A stretch of DNA of 64,000 nt. It comes from JACVRW01 sp963811055. GTDB taxonomy: Bacteria; Actinomycetota; Thermoleophilia; Solirubrobacterales; Thermoleophilaceae. The stretch is from contig CAWEPQ010000001.1 in the NCBI GenBank assembly GCA_963811055.1, forward strand, positions 496,001 through 560,000, given 5' to 3'. Position 1 is the stretch's first letter. The number at the start of each line of letters is the position of its first letter. Below the pieces are notes generated by a model. It made no database searches. It was not told the DNA's origin and saw only the letters and a list, made by a program, of their open reading frames with translations. This document shows positions 44,674 through 52,068 of the stretch, in pieces. A program made the position numbers and the translations under genes.

Positions 44674-45819
44674 TCAGGCCTCGACAGGGATTGCTGAATC
44701 TGTGGGCGGAGCGTCAGGGCCCTCCGCCTCTCGCACGATGTGTATGTGCTCGTTTGCCCAGGCCAGTCGAACTTGATCGCCCGCCCCCGGCAGCCGGCGG
44801 CGAGCCGACTCGTCCGAGTTCGGTACGAGGACCGTCATTCCCGTGGAGTCAGCCAGGCGCACCACGAACTGCGTGGCCGTGCCCAGGTAGAGCGAGCTCT
44901 CCACGGTTCCTTCCACAGCTGGTCTGCCGGGGTCCGGCGCCTCGCCGAGCGGACGCAGCTCGAGCTTCTCGGGCCGCACCACGGCATGGGCGCGCTCGCC
45001 GTTGCTGGCGCCGCGCGCGTCGGTGTTCACGGTGACCCCCGCGTCGAGCCGCAGCTCGGCGCGATCGCCGACCACCGACGCCACCTCACCCGGCATCAGG
45101 TTGGACACTCCGATGAAGCCGGCCACGAAGGTGGTCCGCGGGCGCTCGTAGACCTCCTCGGGGCCCTCGATCTGCTCGATCACGCCGCGGTTCATCACCG
45201 CGATGCGATCCGACATCGTGAGCGCCTCCTCCTGGTCGTGGGTCACGTATACGAACGTGATACCCACATCGCGCTGGATGCTCTTCAGCTCAACCTGGAG
45301 CTGCTTGCGGAGCTTGAGGTCGAGCGCGCCCAGCGGCTCGTCGAGCAGCAGCACCGCCGGCCGGTTGACCAGCGCGCGGGCGAGCGCCACGCGCTGCTGC
45401 TGCCCGCCGGAGAGCTGCCGCGGGCGGCGCTTGGCCTCCCGCGCGAGACCCACGCGCTCGAGTTCCTCCGCCACGCGCCGGCGCACCACGTCCTTGGCGA
45501 TCCCCTGCCGCTCGAGGCCGAAGGCCACGTTGCGCTCCACGCTCAGGTGCGGGAACAGCGCGTAGCTCTGGAACACCGTGTTGGTGGCCCGCTTGAACGC
45601 CGGGAGGCCGGTCACGTCGTTCCCGTCGAGCAGCACGGTGCCCTCGGTGGGCTCCTCGAAGCCGGCGATCATGCGCAGCGTCGTGGTCTTGCCACAGCCC
45701 GAGGGGCCGAGCATCGTGAAGAACTCGCCGCGCTCGATGTCCAGATCGAGGTGGCTGACCGCCGCGAAATCTCCAAAGCGCTTGGTCACGCCCTGGAGGC
45801 GCACGCTGGGCGGACTCAT
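44674..45819 (-). CDS. potA: Polyamine ABC transporter ATP-binding protein PotA-like
   Basis: 381 residues from ATG at 45819. Walker A GPSGCGKTTTLRMIAGFEEP, Q-loop NTVFQSYALFPHLSV, signature RQLSGGQQQRVALARAL, Walker B AVLLLDEPLGALDLK, H-loop VTHDQEEALTMSD, and a C-terminal TOBE domain (VVRPEKLELRPLGEAPD). It powers the PotBC channel. First gene of the ten-gene minus run, divergent from the aminotransferase across a region with a perfect inverted repeat. It is the intact counterpart of the broken gene at 446-1506. Confidence 0.94.
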   Translation of the reverse strand: MSPPSVRLQGVTKRFGDFAAVSHLDLDIERGEFFTMLGPSGCGKTTTLRMIAGFEEPTEGTVLLDGNDVTGLPAFKRATNTVFQSYALFPHLSVERNVAFGLERQGIAKDVVRRRVAEELERVGLAREAKRRPRQLSGGQQQRVALARALVNRPAVLLLDEPLGALDLKLRKQLQVELKSIQRDVGITFVYVTHDQEEALTMSDRIAVMNRGVIEQIEGPEEVYERPRTTFVAGFIGVSNLMPGEVASVVGDRAELRLDAGVTVNTDARGASNGERAHAVVRPEKLELRPLGEAPDPGRPAVEGTVESSLYLGTATQFVVRLADSTGMTVLVPNSDESARRRLPGAGDQVRLAWANEHIHIVREAEGPDAPPTDSAIPVEA

Positions 45820-46009
45820 AGTGCGGCGCACGCTATTCGGCTCTCCGGCGGCATCACAAGTGGCATCTGGGTCGAAAACATGGGTCGTGAGTTGGACGAA
45901 TGGTCCAACTCGGTGGCGCATGCTTTCACACCGTTAGCCCTTGTGTTGCTCCATTTGCGCCTATACCGTTGTCCGCAGCGTCTAGCCCCGGTCGAAGCGA
46001 GGAGAGCGA
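45820..46009. promoter_or_regulatory. Divergent promoter region between potA and the aminotransferase gene
   Basis: 190 bases, AT-richer than its flanks. Besides the palindrome at 45889-45911, TTGTGT followed 15 bases later by TATACC (45944-45970 region) resembles a weak plus-strand sigma70-type promoter, and GAGGAGAG precedes the aminotransferase ATG. Promoter boxes for potA are not assignable by eye. Confidence 0.5.
45889..45911. promoter_or_regulatory. Perfect inverted-repeat operator
   Basis: GAGTTGGAC and GTCCAACTC, 9-base perfect arms around GAATG, in the middle of the divergent promoter region. The 14-base centre-to-centre spacing of the arms fits a dimeric helix-turn-helix regulator. 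The PucR-family gene at 47454-49016 is the nearest candidate binder. There is no T-run and the element sits upstream of both genes, so it is not a terminator. Confidence 0.75.
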
Positions 46010-47413
46010 ATGGCAACCACTCCCCAGACCGCGTACGAGCCACACGCAGGCGCCCCGAGCGACCTGCAGGAAAAGGCCCGTCGCCACCTGTGGATGCATT
46101 TCACGCGCATGGGTGCGTACGACGAGGCGCACGAGATCCCGATCATCGTGCGCGGCGAGGGCTGCTACGTCTACGACGAGCACGGCAAGCGCTACCTCGA
46201 CGGCCTCTCGGCACTCTTCTGCGTGAACGCCGGCCATGGCCGGGCGGAGCTGGGCGACGCCGCGGCCGCCCAGGCCAAGGAGCTCGGCTTCTTCACCAAC
46301 TGGAGCTACGCGCATCCGCGCGCCATCGAGCTGGCCGACCGGATCGCGTCGCTCACCCCCGGGGACCTGAACCGCGTGTTCTTCACCTCCGGCGGCTCGG
46401 AGGCGGTGGAGTCGGCCTGGAAGCTGTCGCGGGCTTACCACAAGCTCCGCGGGAACACCCAGAAGACGAAGATCATCGCCCGGGAGACGGCCTACCACGG
46501 CACCACCTTCGGAGCGCTCTCGATCACCGGCATCACGCCGCTGCGCACGCCCTTCGAGCCGCTCGTGCCCGGCGCCCATCACGTGCCGAACACGAACGAC
46601 TACCGCTGGGACGAGGCTCGCGACCCGCTCTGGGCCGCCGACCAGATCGAGCACAAGATCGAGTTCGAGGGTCCCGAGACGGTTGCCGCGGTGATCCTCG
46701 AGCCGGTCCAGAACTCGGGCGGCTCGTTCGTGCCCCAGGACGGCTACTTCCAGCGCGTCCGCGAGATCTGCGACCGCCACGACGTGCTGCTCATCTCGGA
46801 CGAGGTGATCTGCGCCTGGGGCCGGCTCGGGCACTACTTCGGATGCGAGCGCTTCGGCTACCTGCCCGACATCATCACCACGGCCAAGGGCATCACGTCG
46901 GCGTACGCGGCGATGGGAGCGGTGATCGCCACCGACCGCGTGGCGGAGCCCTTCATGACGGACACCAAGATGTTCACGCACGGCATCACATTCGGCGGGC
47001 ATCCCGTGTCGGCCGCGGTGGCGCTGGCCAACCTCGACATCTTCGAGCGCGAGGACCTCTGCGGCCACGTGCGCGCGAAGGAGGGCGAGTTCCGCCAGAT
47101 GCTCGACAAGCTGCACGAGGACCTGCCGATAGTGGGCGACGTGCGCGGGGCGGGCTTCTTCCACGCGCTCGAGCTGGTCAAGGACAAGGAGACGAAGGAG
47201 ACCTTCGACGACGCCGAGTCCGAGGAGCTGCTGCGGGGCTTCATGTCCGGCGAGCTCTACAAGCGTGGCCTGATCTGCCGGGCCGACGACCGCGGCGACC
47301 CCGTGATCCAGCTGTCACCGCCGCTGATCGCGGACACCGAGCAGTTCGAGGAGATCGACACCGTGCTGCGTGCCGTCCTGACCGAAGCCTGGGAGCGGAT
47401 CGTCCGGCGCTGA
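46010..47413 (+). CDS. Class III aminotransferase, probable polyamine (putrescine)-pyruvate transaminase
   Basis: PLP enzyme, 467 residues. Motifs: YVYDEHGKRYLDGLSALFCV, GHGRAELGDAAAAQAKELGF, FFTSGGSEAVESAWKL, ARETAYHGTTFGALSITG, AVILEPVQNSGGSFVPQDGY, LLISDEVICAWGRLGHYFG (PLP-binding Asp) and ITTAKGITSAYAAMGA with the catalytic Lys near residue 294. It resembles SpuC-type omega-transaminases. Divergent from a polyamine importer and upstream of alanine dehydrogenase, which would recycle alanine to pyruvate; this context supports putrescine or a similar omega-amine as substrate. Beta-alanine is an alternative. Confidence 0.9.
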   Translation: MATTPQTAYEPHAGAPSDLQEKARRHLWMHFTRMGAYDEAHEIPIIVRGEGCYVYDEHGKRYLDGLSALFCVNAGHGRAELGDAAAAQAKELGFFTNWSYAHPRAIELADRIASLTPGDLNRVFFTSGGSEAVESAWKLSRAYHKLRGNTQKTKIIARETAYHGTTFGALSITGITPLRTPFEPLVPGAHHVPNTNDYRWDEARDPLWAADQIEHKIEFEGPETVAAVILEPVQNSGGSFVPQDGYFQRVREICDRHDVLLISDEVICAWGRLGHYFGCERFGYLPDIITTAKGITSAYAAMGAVIATDRVAEPFMTDTKMFTHGITFGGHPVSAAVALANLDIFEREDLCGHVRAKEGEFRQMLDKLHEDLPIVGDVRGAGFFHALELVKDKETKETFDDAESEELLRGFMSGELYKRGLICRADDRGDPVIQLSPPLIADTEQFEEIDTVLRAVLTEAWERIVRR

Positions 47414-47453
47414 TCGGCGCCGCGGTCGAGCTCGGACGGGTAACCGGTCACCG

Positions 47454-49016
47454 ATGCTCACCGTACGCGGCCTCGTGGAGGAGCTGGGCCTCGAGCTCGC
47501 CGCGGGCGGCGACGGGGCCGACGCGCCCGTTCGCTGGGTGCACATCTCGGAGCTGCCGGACCCCACGCCGTGGCTGTCGGGCGGCGAGCTGCTGCTGACC
47601 ACCGGGTTCCAGCTCGACACCGAGGAGCGCCGCCGCCAGTTCCTCAAGCGCCTCTCGGCGAGCCATCTGTCCGGGCTCGGGTTCGGCACCGGCTTCGATC
47701 ACGAGAAGGTGCCGGCCGACCTCCTGAAGGAGGCGGACGAGCTGGCGTTCCCAGTGTTCGAGGTGCCCTACGAGCTGCCGTTCATCGCGCTCACCGAGCG
47801 GGCGTTCACCACTCTGGTGAACGAGCAGTACGACGTGCTCCAGCGCGGCATCGCGATCCACAAGCGGCTCGAGCGGCTCGTGCTGGAGGAGAAGGGCCTC
47901 GACGAGGTGGTGCGCGCCCTGGCCGCGGCCACCGGCGGCGCGGTGTGCGTGCTCTCCGGCCGCGGGGAGACGATCGCCTCCGCCGAGTTTCGGCGTCCGC
48001 TGCCGGCTGCCGCCGTGGAGCAGGTGCGCGAGGAGGCGCTGCGCCGGGGCGAGGGAGACAGCCCGGACGAGTTCGCGCCCGACCATCCCGACATCGCGGG
48101 ACGCTCGCTCGTGCTGCCCGTGTCCACGCGCGGCCGCGGCTCGCCGCAGGCCTGGCTGCTCGCTGCGCTCGACTCCGGCGGGCTCGGGGACTTCGAGCGG
48201 CTGATCCTCCAGCAGGCTGTGACCGTGGTGGCGCTGGAGCTGATGCGCCAGCGCGCGATGCGCGACACCGAGCGGCGCCTGGCGGGCGACGTGCTGGCCG
48301 AGGCGCTCACCGGACGGCTCTCGCAGGAGGAGCTGCGCATGCGCCTGCGTCCGTTCGGCGTGGGCGCCAATGCCGCCGTGCTCGTCTTCTCGAGCGACGA
48401 CGAGGAGCACACACCCGGCGCCGCACAGCTGGACCGCTTCCTCGCGGAGGCCGGCGTGCCCGGCCTCGTGGCTCCGCGCGAGCGCCTGCTCTGCGCCGTG
48501 CTCGACGGCCGCGACGGGCTCGATCCGGTGGCGCTGGCCGAGCGCGCCTGCGATGCGCTCGACGAGGAGGGCGGCAGGCTGCGGGCCGCCGCGTCGCGAG
48601 CGGCGCCCGTGGGCGCGCTGCGCAACAGCTTCCACGAGGCGCGCTGCGCGCTCGAGGCTGCCGCCATGTCCAACGGCCACTCGCGGCGCGTGGCCTCCTA
48701 CCGCGACCTGGGGGCATTCCAGCTGATCCTGTCGCTCCAGGACGACGAGGCCCTGCGGCTCTATTGCGACAGCGTGCTCGGACCGCTCGAGGACGCGACC
48801 GGCGAATACGGCGACGAGCTGCTCCGCTCGCTCGAGACCTACATCGAGCAGAACGGCCAGTGGGAGAAGGCAGCCCGCGAGCTCTTCTGCCATAGGCATA
48901 CGCTGCGCTACCGGATAAGACGGGTCGAGCAGCTGACAGGCCGTGACCTGTCGAAGGCGCAGGACCGAATCGAGTTCTGGCTGGCGCTGAGGGCCCGCGA
49001 GCTCGTCAATCCATGA
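47454..49016 (+). CDS. PucR-family transcriptional regulator
   Basis: 520 residues. The N-terminal PucR sensor domain (MLTVRGLVEELGLELAAGGD, ISELPDPTPWLSGGELLLTT) is followed by a GGDEF-like/GAF-like middle and the C-terminal helix-turn-helix: YIEQNGQWEKAARELFCHRH, then TLRYRIRRVEQLTGRDL, as in PucR/CdaR regulators. It starts 40 bases after the aminotransferase and 19 bases before alanine dehydrogenase, all on one strand. It is the likely regulator of this catabolic set and perhaps of the divergent pot operon through the inverted repeat at 45889-45911. Confidence 0.92.
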   Translation: MLTVRGLVEELGLELAAGGDGADAPVRWVHISELPDPTPWLSGGELLLTTGFQLDTEERRRQFLKRLSASHLSGLGFGTGFDHEKVPADLLKEADELAFPVFEVPYELPFIALTERAFTTLVNEQYDVLQRGIAIHKRLERLVLEEKGLDEVVRALAAATGGAVCVLSGRGETIASAEFRRPLPAAAVEQVREEALRRGEGDSPDEFAPDHPDIAGRSLVLPVSTRGRGSPQAWLLAALDSGGLGDFERLILQQAVTVVALELMRQRAMRDTERRLAGDVLAEALTGRLSQEELRMRLRPFGVGANAAVLVFSSDDEEHTPGAAQLDRFLAEAGVPGLVAPRERLLCAVLDGRDGLDPVALAERACDALDEEGGRLRAAASRAAPVGALRNSFHEARCALEAAAMSNGHSRRVASYRDLGAFQLILSLQDDEALRLYCDSVLGPLEDATGEYGDELLRSLETYIEQNGQWEKAARELFCHRHTLRYRIRRVEQLTGRDLSKAQDRIEFWLALRARELVNP

Positions 49017-49035
49017 GGAGGGATCGAGAGACGCG

Positions 49036-50160
49036 ATGAAGGTAGGCGTGCCGACGGAGATCAAGCAGGACGAGTACCGGGTCTCGCTTACCCCGGCCGG
49101 GGTCCGTGAGCTGAGGGAGCGCGACCACGAGGTGCTGGTCCAGGCCGGAGCGGGCGAGGGCAGCACGATCGCCGACTCCGAGTACGAGGCCCAGGGGGCG
49201 CGGATCCTCCCCGACGCGCAGGCCGTGTTCGACGAGGCCGAGCTCGTGCTGGGGGTCAAGGAGCCCCAGCCGGAGGAGGTGGGACTCCTGAAGCCGGAGC
49301 ACACCCTCTTCACCTATCTCCACCTCGCGCCCAACCCGGAGCTGACCAAGGGCCTCGCGGGCTCCGGCGCCACCTGCATCGCGTACGAGACGGTGGTGGA
49401 CTCGAAGGGCCGTCTGCCCCTGCTCGCGCCGATGTCGGAGGTGGCGGGCAAGATCGCCACGCAGGCCGGCGCTTTCTTCCTCGAGAAGCCGATGGGCGGC
49501 CGCGGCGTGCTGCTCGGCGGAGTGCCCGGCGTGGCCGCGGCCACCGTGCTCGTGATCGGCGGCGGAGTGGTGGGCCAGAACGCCGCCTTCATCGCGATCG
49601 GCATGGAGGCCGACGTGTTCGTGTTCGACCGCAACATCGACCGCCTGCGCGAGCTGGACGTGGCGTTCGGCGGGCGCGCCTCCACCGTGTACTCGTCCAC
49701 GCTCGCGATCGAGGAGATGCTGCCGCTGGCCGACCTCGTGATCGGTGCGGTGCTCGTGCACGGGGCACGCGCGCCGTACGTGATCAAGCGCGACCAGCTG
49801 GCTCTGATGAAGCGCCAGGCCGTGCTGGTGGACGTGTCGATCGACCAGGGCGGCTGCTTCGAGACCTCGAGGCCCACCACGCACACCGATCCGGTGTACG
49901 AGGTCGACGGCGTGACCCACTACTGCGTGACCAACATGCCGGGGGCGGTGCCGGCCACGTCCACGTTCGCCCTGACGAACGCGACGCTGCCGTACGTGCT
50001 CGCGCTCGCCGATCACGGCGTGCAGGGGGCGATCGCGAAGAACCCCGGGCTGAGCCCGGGAGTGAACGTGGCCGCCGGCCAGGTGACCCACCCCGCCGTG
50101 GCGGAAGGCGTGGACCTTCCGTACGTCACGGTCGACGAGGCGCTCGGGGTACCGGCGTAG
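49036..50160 (+). CDS. ald: Alanine dehydrogenase
   Basis: NAD-dependent oxidative deamination of L-alanine to pyruvate, 374 residues. KVGVPTEIKQDEYRVSLTPA opens the protein. EPQPEEVGLLKPEHTLFTYLH includes the catalytic Lys/His region. APMSEVAGKIATQAGAFFLE, VLVIGGGVVGQNAAFIAIGM (NAD site), DLVIGAVLVHGARAPYVI and VLVDVSIDQGGCFETSRPTT are all family features. Downstream of the aminotransferase and PucR genes, it would regenerate the pyruvate consumed in transamination. Confidence 0.95.
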   Translation: MKVGVPTEIKQDEYRVSLTPAGVRELRERDHEVLVQAGAGEGSTIADSEYEAQGARILPDAQAVFDEAELVLGVKEPQPEEVGLLKPEHTLFTYLHLAPNPELTKGLAGSGATCIAYETVVDSKGRLPLLAPMSEVAGKIATQAGAFFLEKPMGGRGVLLGGVPGVAAATVLVIGGGVVGQNAAFIAIGMEADVFVFDRNIDRLRELDVAFGGRASTVYSSTLAIEEMLPLADLVIGAVLVHGARAPYVIKRDQLALMKRQAVLVDVSIDQGGCFETSRPTTHTDPVYEVDGVTHYCVTNMPGAVPATSTFALTNATLPYVLALADHGVQGAIAKNPGLSPGVNVAAGQVTHPAVAEGVDLPYVTVDEALGVPA

Positions 50161-50219
50161 CCCACTACCGCTTCCTCAGCACCTGGCTCGTCGACGCTCC
50201 GCGCGAGCAAGCCTGGGAC

Positions 50220-50630
50220 GTGATCGAGGACGCGGCGCGCTGGCCCGAGTGGTGGCGCGGCGTGGTGAGCGTCGACGAGCTGGATGCCGGCGGGCCCGGG
50301 CGGGTGGGGGCGCGCTTCGCCGTGGAGTGGCGGAGCCGCCTGCCCTACCCGCTCGGCTTCGAGTTCACGGTCGAGCGGGTGGATCCGCCGTGCTGCATGG
50401 AGGGCAGCGCGAAGGGCGAGCTCGAGGGGCACGGCGTCTGGCGCCTCTACGAGGACCTCGGCGTGACGGCGGTGGTCTACGACTGGCAGGTGTCCACGAC
50501 CAAGCGCTGGATGAACCTGCTCTCACCGATCGCGCGTCCCGTGTTCGACTACAACCACGGCGTGGTGATGCGCTGGGGCGGCGAGGGCCTGGCCCGCCGG
50601 CTGGGCGTGCGCCTGCTGGCCGCGGGCTAG
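50220..50630 (+). CDS. SRPBCC-family (polyketide cyclase/START-like) protein, start uncertain
   Basis: 136 residues from the first canonical start (GTG at 50220). Homology-type sequence clearly extends upstream in frame to 50163 as HYRFLSTWLVDAPREQAWDV, the usual first strand and helix of the SRPBCC fold. The only codon ahead of it is GTA at 50157, overlapping the ald stop. Either that codon differs from the true GTG by one base or the annotated start is truncated. The body has DAARWPEWWRGVVSVDELD, VDPPCCMEGSAKGELEGHGV and the C-terminal helix. Function unknown; hydrophobic ligand binding is typical. Confidence 0.75.
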   Translation: MIEDAARWPEWWRGVVSVDELDAGGPGRVGARFAVEWRSRLPYPLGFEFTVERVDPPCCMEGSAKGELEGHGVWRLYEDLGVTAVVYDWQVSTTKRWMNLLSPIARPVFDYNHGVVMRWGGEGLARRLGVRLLAAG

Positions 50631-51988
50631 CCGCCGGCCGGCGGCACGTTCTGGTTGAGCCGGAAGAGGTTGTCCGGGTCGTAGCGGGCCTTGATCGCGG
50701 CAAGCCGTTCCCAGGTAGCTCCCGGGTAGGCGGCGCGAACGCGCCCCTCGCCCTCGTCGCCCACGAACCCCACGTACGCGCCCTGGTCGTCCTGCCCCAA
50801 CTCGGCGGCCAGGCCCGCGATCCAGTTCTCGTGCACCAACCGCTCCTCGGGGCGCTCGTAGATCGCGACGACGTTGGCCATGATCGGACTGGTGCGGTGG
50901 GCGAACGCCGTGGCGTCCGACGGCACACGGGCCATCGCTCCGCCCAGTACCCGCAGCTGAACCACGCTCATCGGCGCCGTCCCGCCCCTGAGCCCTTCCA
51001 CGACCAATTCCGCCGTCTGGCGATCGACGTGCTTCAGGAACATCGTGCGGACCGCGGCCATCGGGTGATAGCTCTCGTCCTCAGGGGGATACAGCGCCGG
51101 ATACGGGATCGGCCCGACCATGTCCGCGATCGGCGTTGCGAGGTTCCGGAACGGCGTGATGGCGCGCAGGCCATCCTCGACCGGTCCCGCATATGCCATC
51201 AGGCCCATCACCACCAGCTGACCGTGGTACTCGGCGGGAACGAACGGCAGCGGCGGAGCGTGCATGACGTTGACGATCGTCGAGAGCTCCTCCGGAGCGG
51301 CCTGCGCCTCGGCGATGAAGCCGGCGAGCACCTCCGGTGTGGCCGGCAGGAACAGCGGGCCGCCCACGATCGTGTCCACCTCGTGCAGACGGAATTGGAA
51401 GCGGGTGGCCACGCCGAAGTTGCCGCCCCCGCCGCGAATGGCCCAGAAGAGGTCCGGATGCGTATCGGCGTCCGCGCGCAGGAGCTCGCCGTCCGCGGTC
51501 ACCACCTCGGCCGCCAGCAGGTGGTCGATCGTGAGGCCGTGCTTGCGCACCAGGAACCCCACACCGCCGCCCAGCGTGATCCCGCCGATCCCGACAGAGC
51601 CGGCGTCGCCGAACGCTGTGGCCAGGCCGTGAGCTCCGGCCGCGGCCGTGTAGTCGCCGGCCGTCAGTCCCGTCTCGGCCCAGGCCGTGCGCGCTTCCAC
51701 GTCGATATCGAGCGCCCGCATGTCCGAGAGGTCGAGCACGATCCCGCCGTCGGTGACGCCGTGCCCGGCGGCGCTGTGGCCGCCGCTGCGCACGGCCAGC
51801 TCCAGCCCGGTCTCGCGGGCGAGCGCGATCCCACGAGCCACGTCGTCCGCGTCCGCGACCCTGATGATCAGGGCGGGCCAGCGGTCGATGCCGCCGACGA
51901 ACACCCTCCGGGCATCGTCGTAGGTCGGGTCGTCCGGGGAGACCACCGGACCCTTGAAGCGGGCGGCTACCTGCGGTGTGGAGATCAT
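50627..51988 (-). CDS. FAD-linked oxidase with BBE domain
   Basis: 453 residues. The PCMH-type FAD domain has ADADDVARGIALARETGLEL, AVRSGGHSAAGHGVTDGGIV (His for covalent FAD), then VGIGGITLGGGVGFLVRKHG, where the second covalent Cys is absent, and LFWAIRGGGGNFGVATRFQF. The berberine-bridge C-terminal motif is RYDPDNLFRLNQNVPP. It belongs with 6-hydroxynicotine oxidase/oligosaccharide-oxidase-like enzymes. No signal peptide. Convergent with the SRPBCC gene; their stops share CTAG at 50627-50630. Substrate unknown. Confidence 0.9.
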   Translation of the reverse strand: MISTPQVAARFKGPVVSPDDPTYDDARRVFVGGIDRWPALIIRVADADDVARGIALARETGLELAVRSGGHSAAGHGVTDGGIVLDLSDMRALDIDVEARTAWAETGLTAGDYTAAAGAHGLATAFGDAGSVGIGGITLGGGVGFLVRKHGLTIDHLLAAEVVTADGELLRADADTHPDLFWAIRGGGGNFGVATRFQFRLHEVDTIVGGPLFLPATPEVLAGFIAEAQAAPEELSTIVNVMHAPPLPFVPAEYHGQLVVMGLMAYAGPVEDGLRAITPFRNLATPIADMVGPIPYPALYPPEDESYHPMAAVRTMFLKHVDRQTAELVVEGLRGGTAPMSVVQLRVLGGAMARVPSDATAFAHRTSPIMANVVAIYERPEERLVHENWIAGLAAELGQDDQGAYVGFVGDEGEGRVRAAYPGATWERLAAIKARYDPDNLFRLNQNVPPAGG

Positions 51989-52068
51989 GCGCCGACGATC
52001 CCAGGCAGCGGCGCCCGTCTCTGTACGGGTTCCCGGCGTCCTCGGGTTCGGCTACCCGAACCGCGGGG

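Noticed and set aside
47448..49313. 621-codon minus open frame opposite PucR and ald
   Set aside because: Antisense to two well-supported genes.
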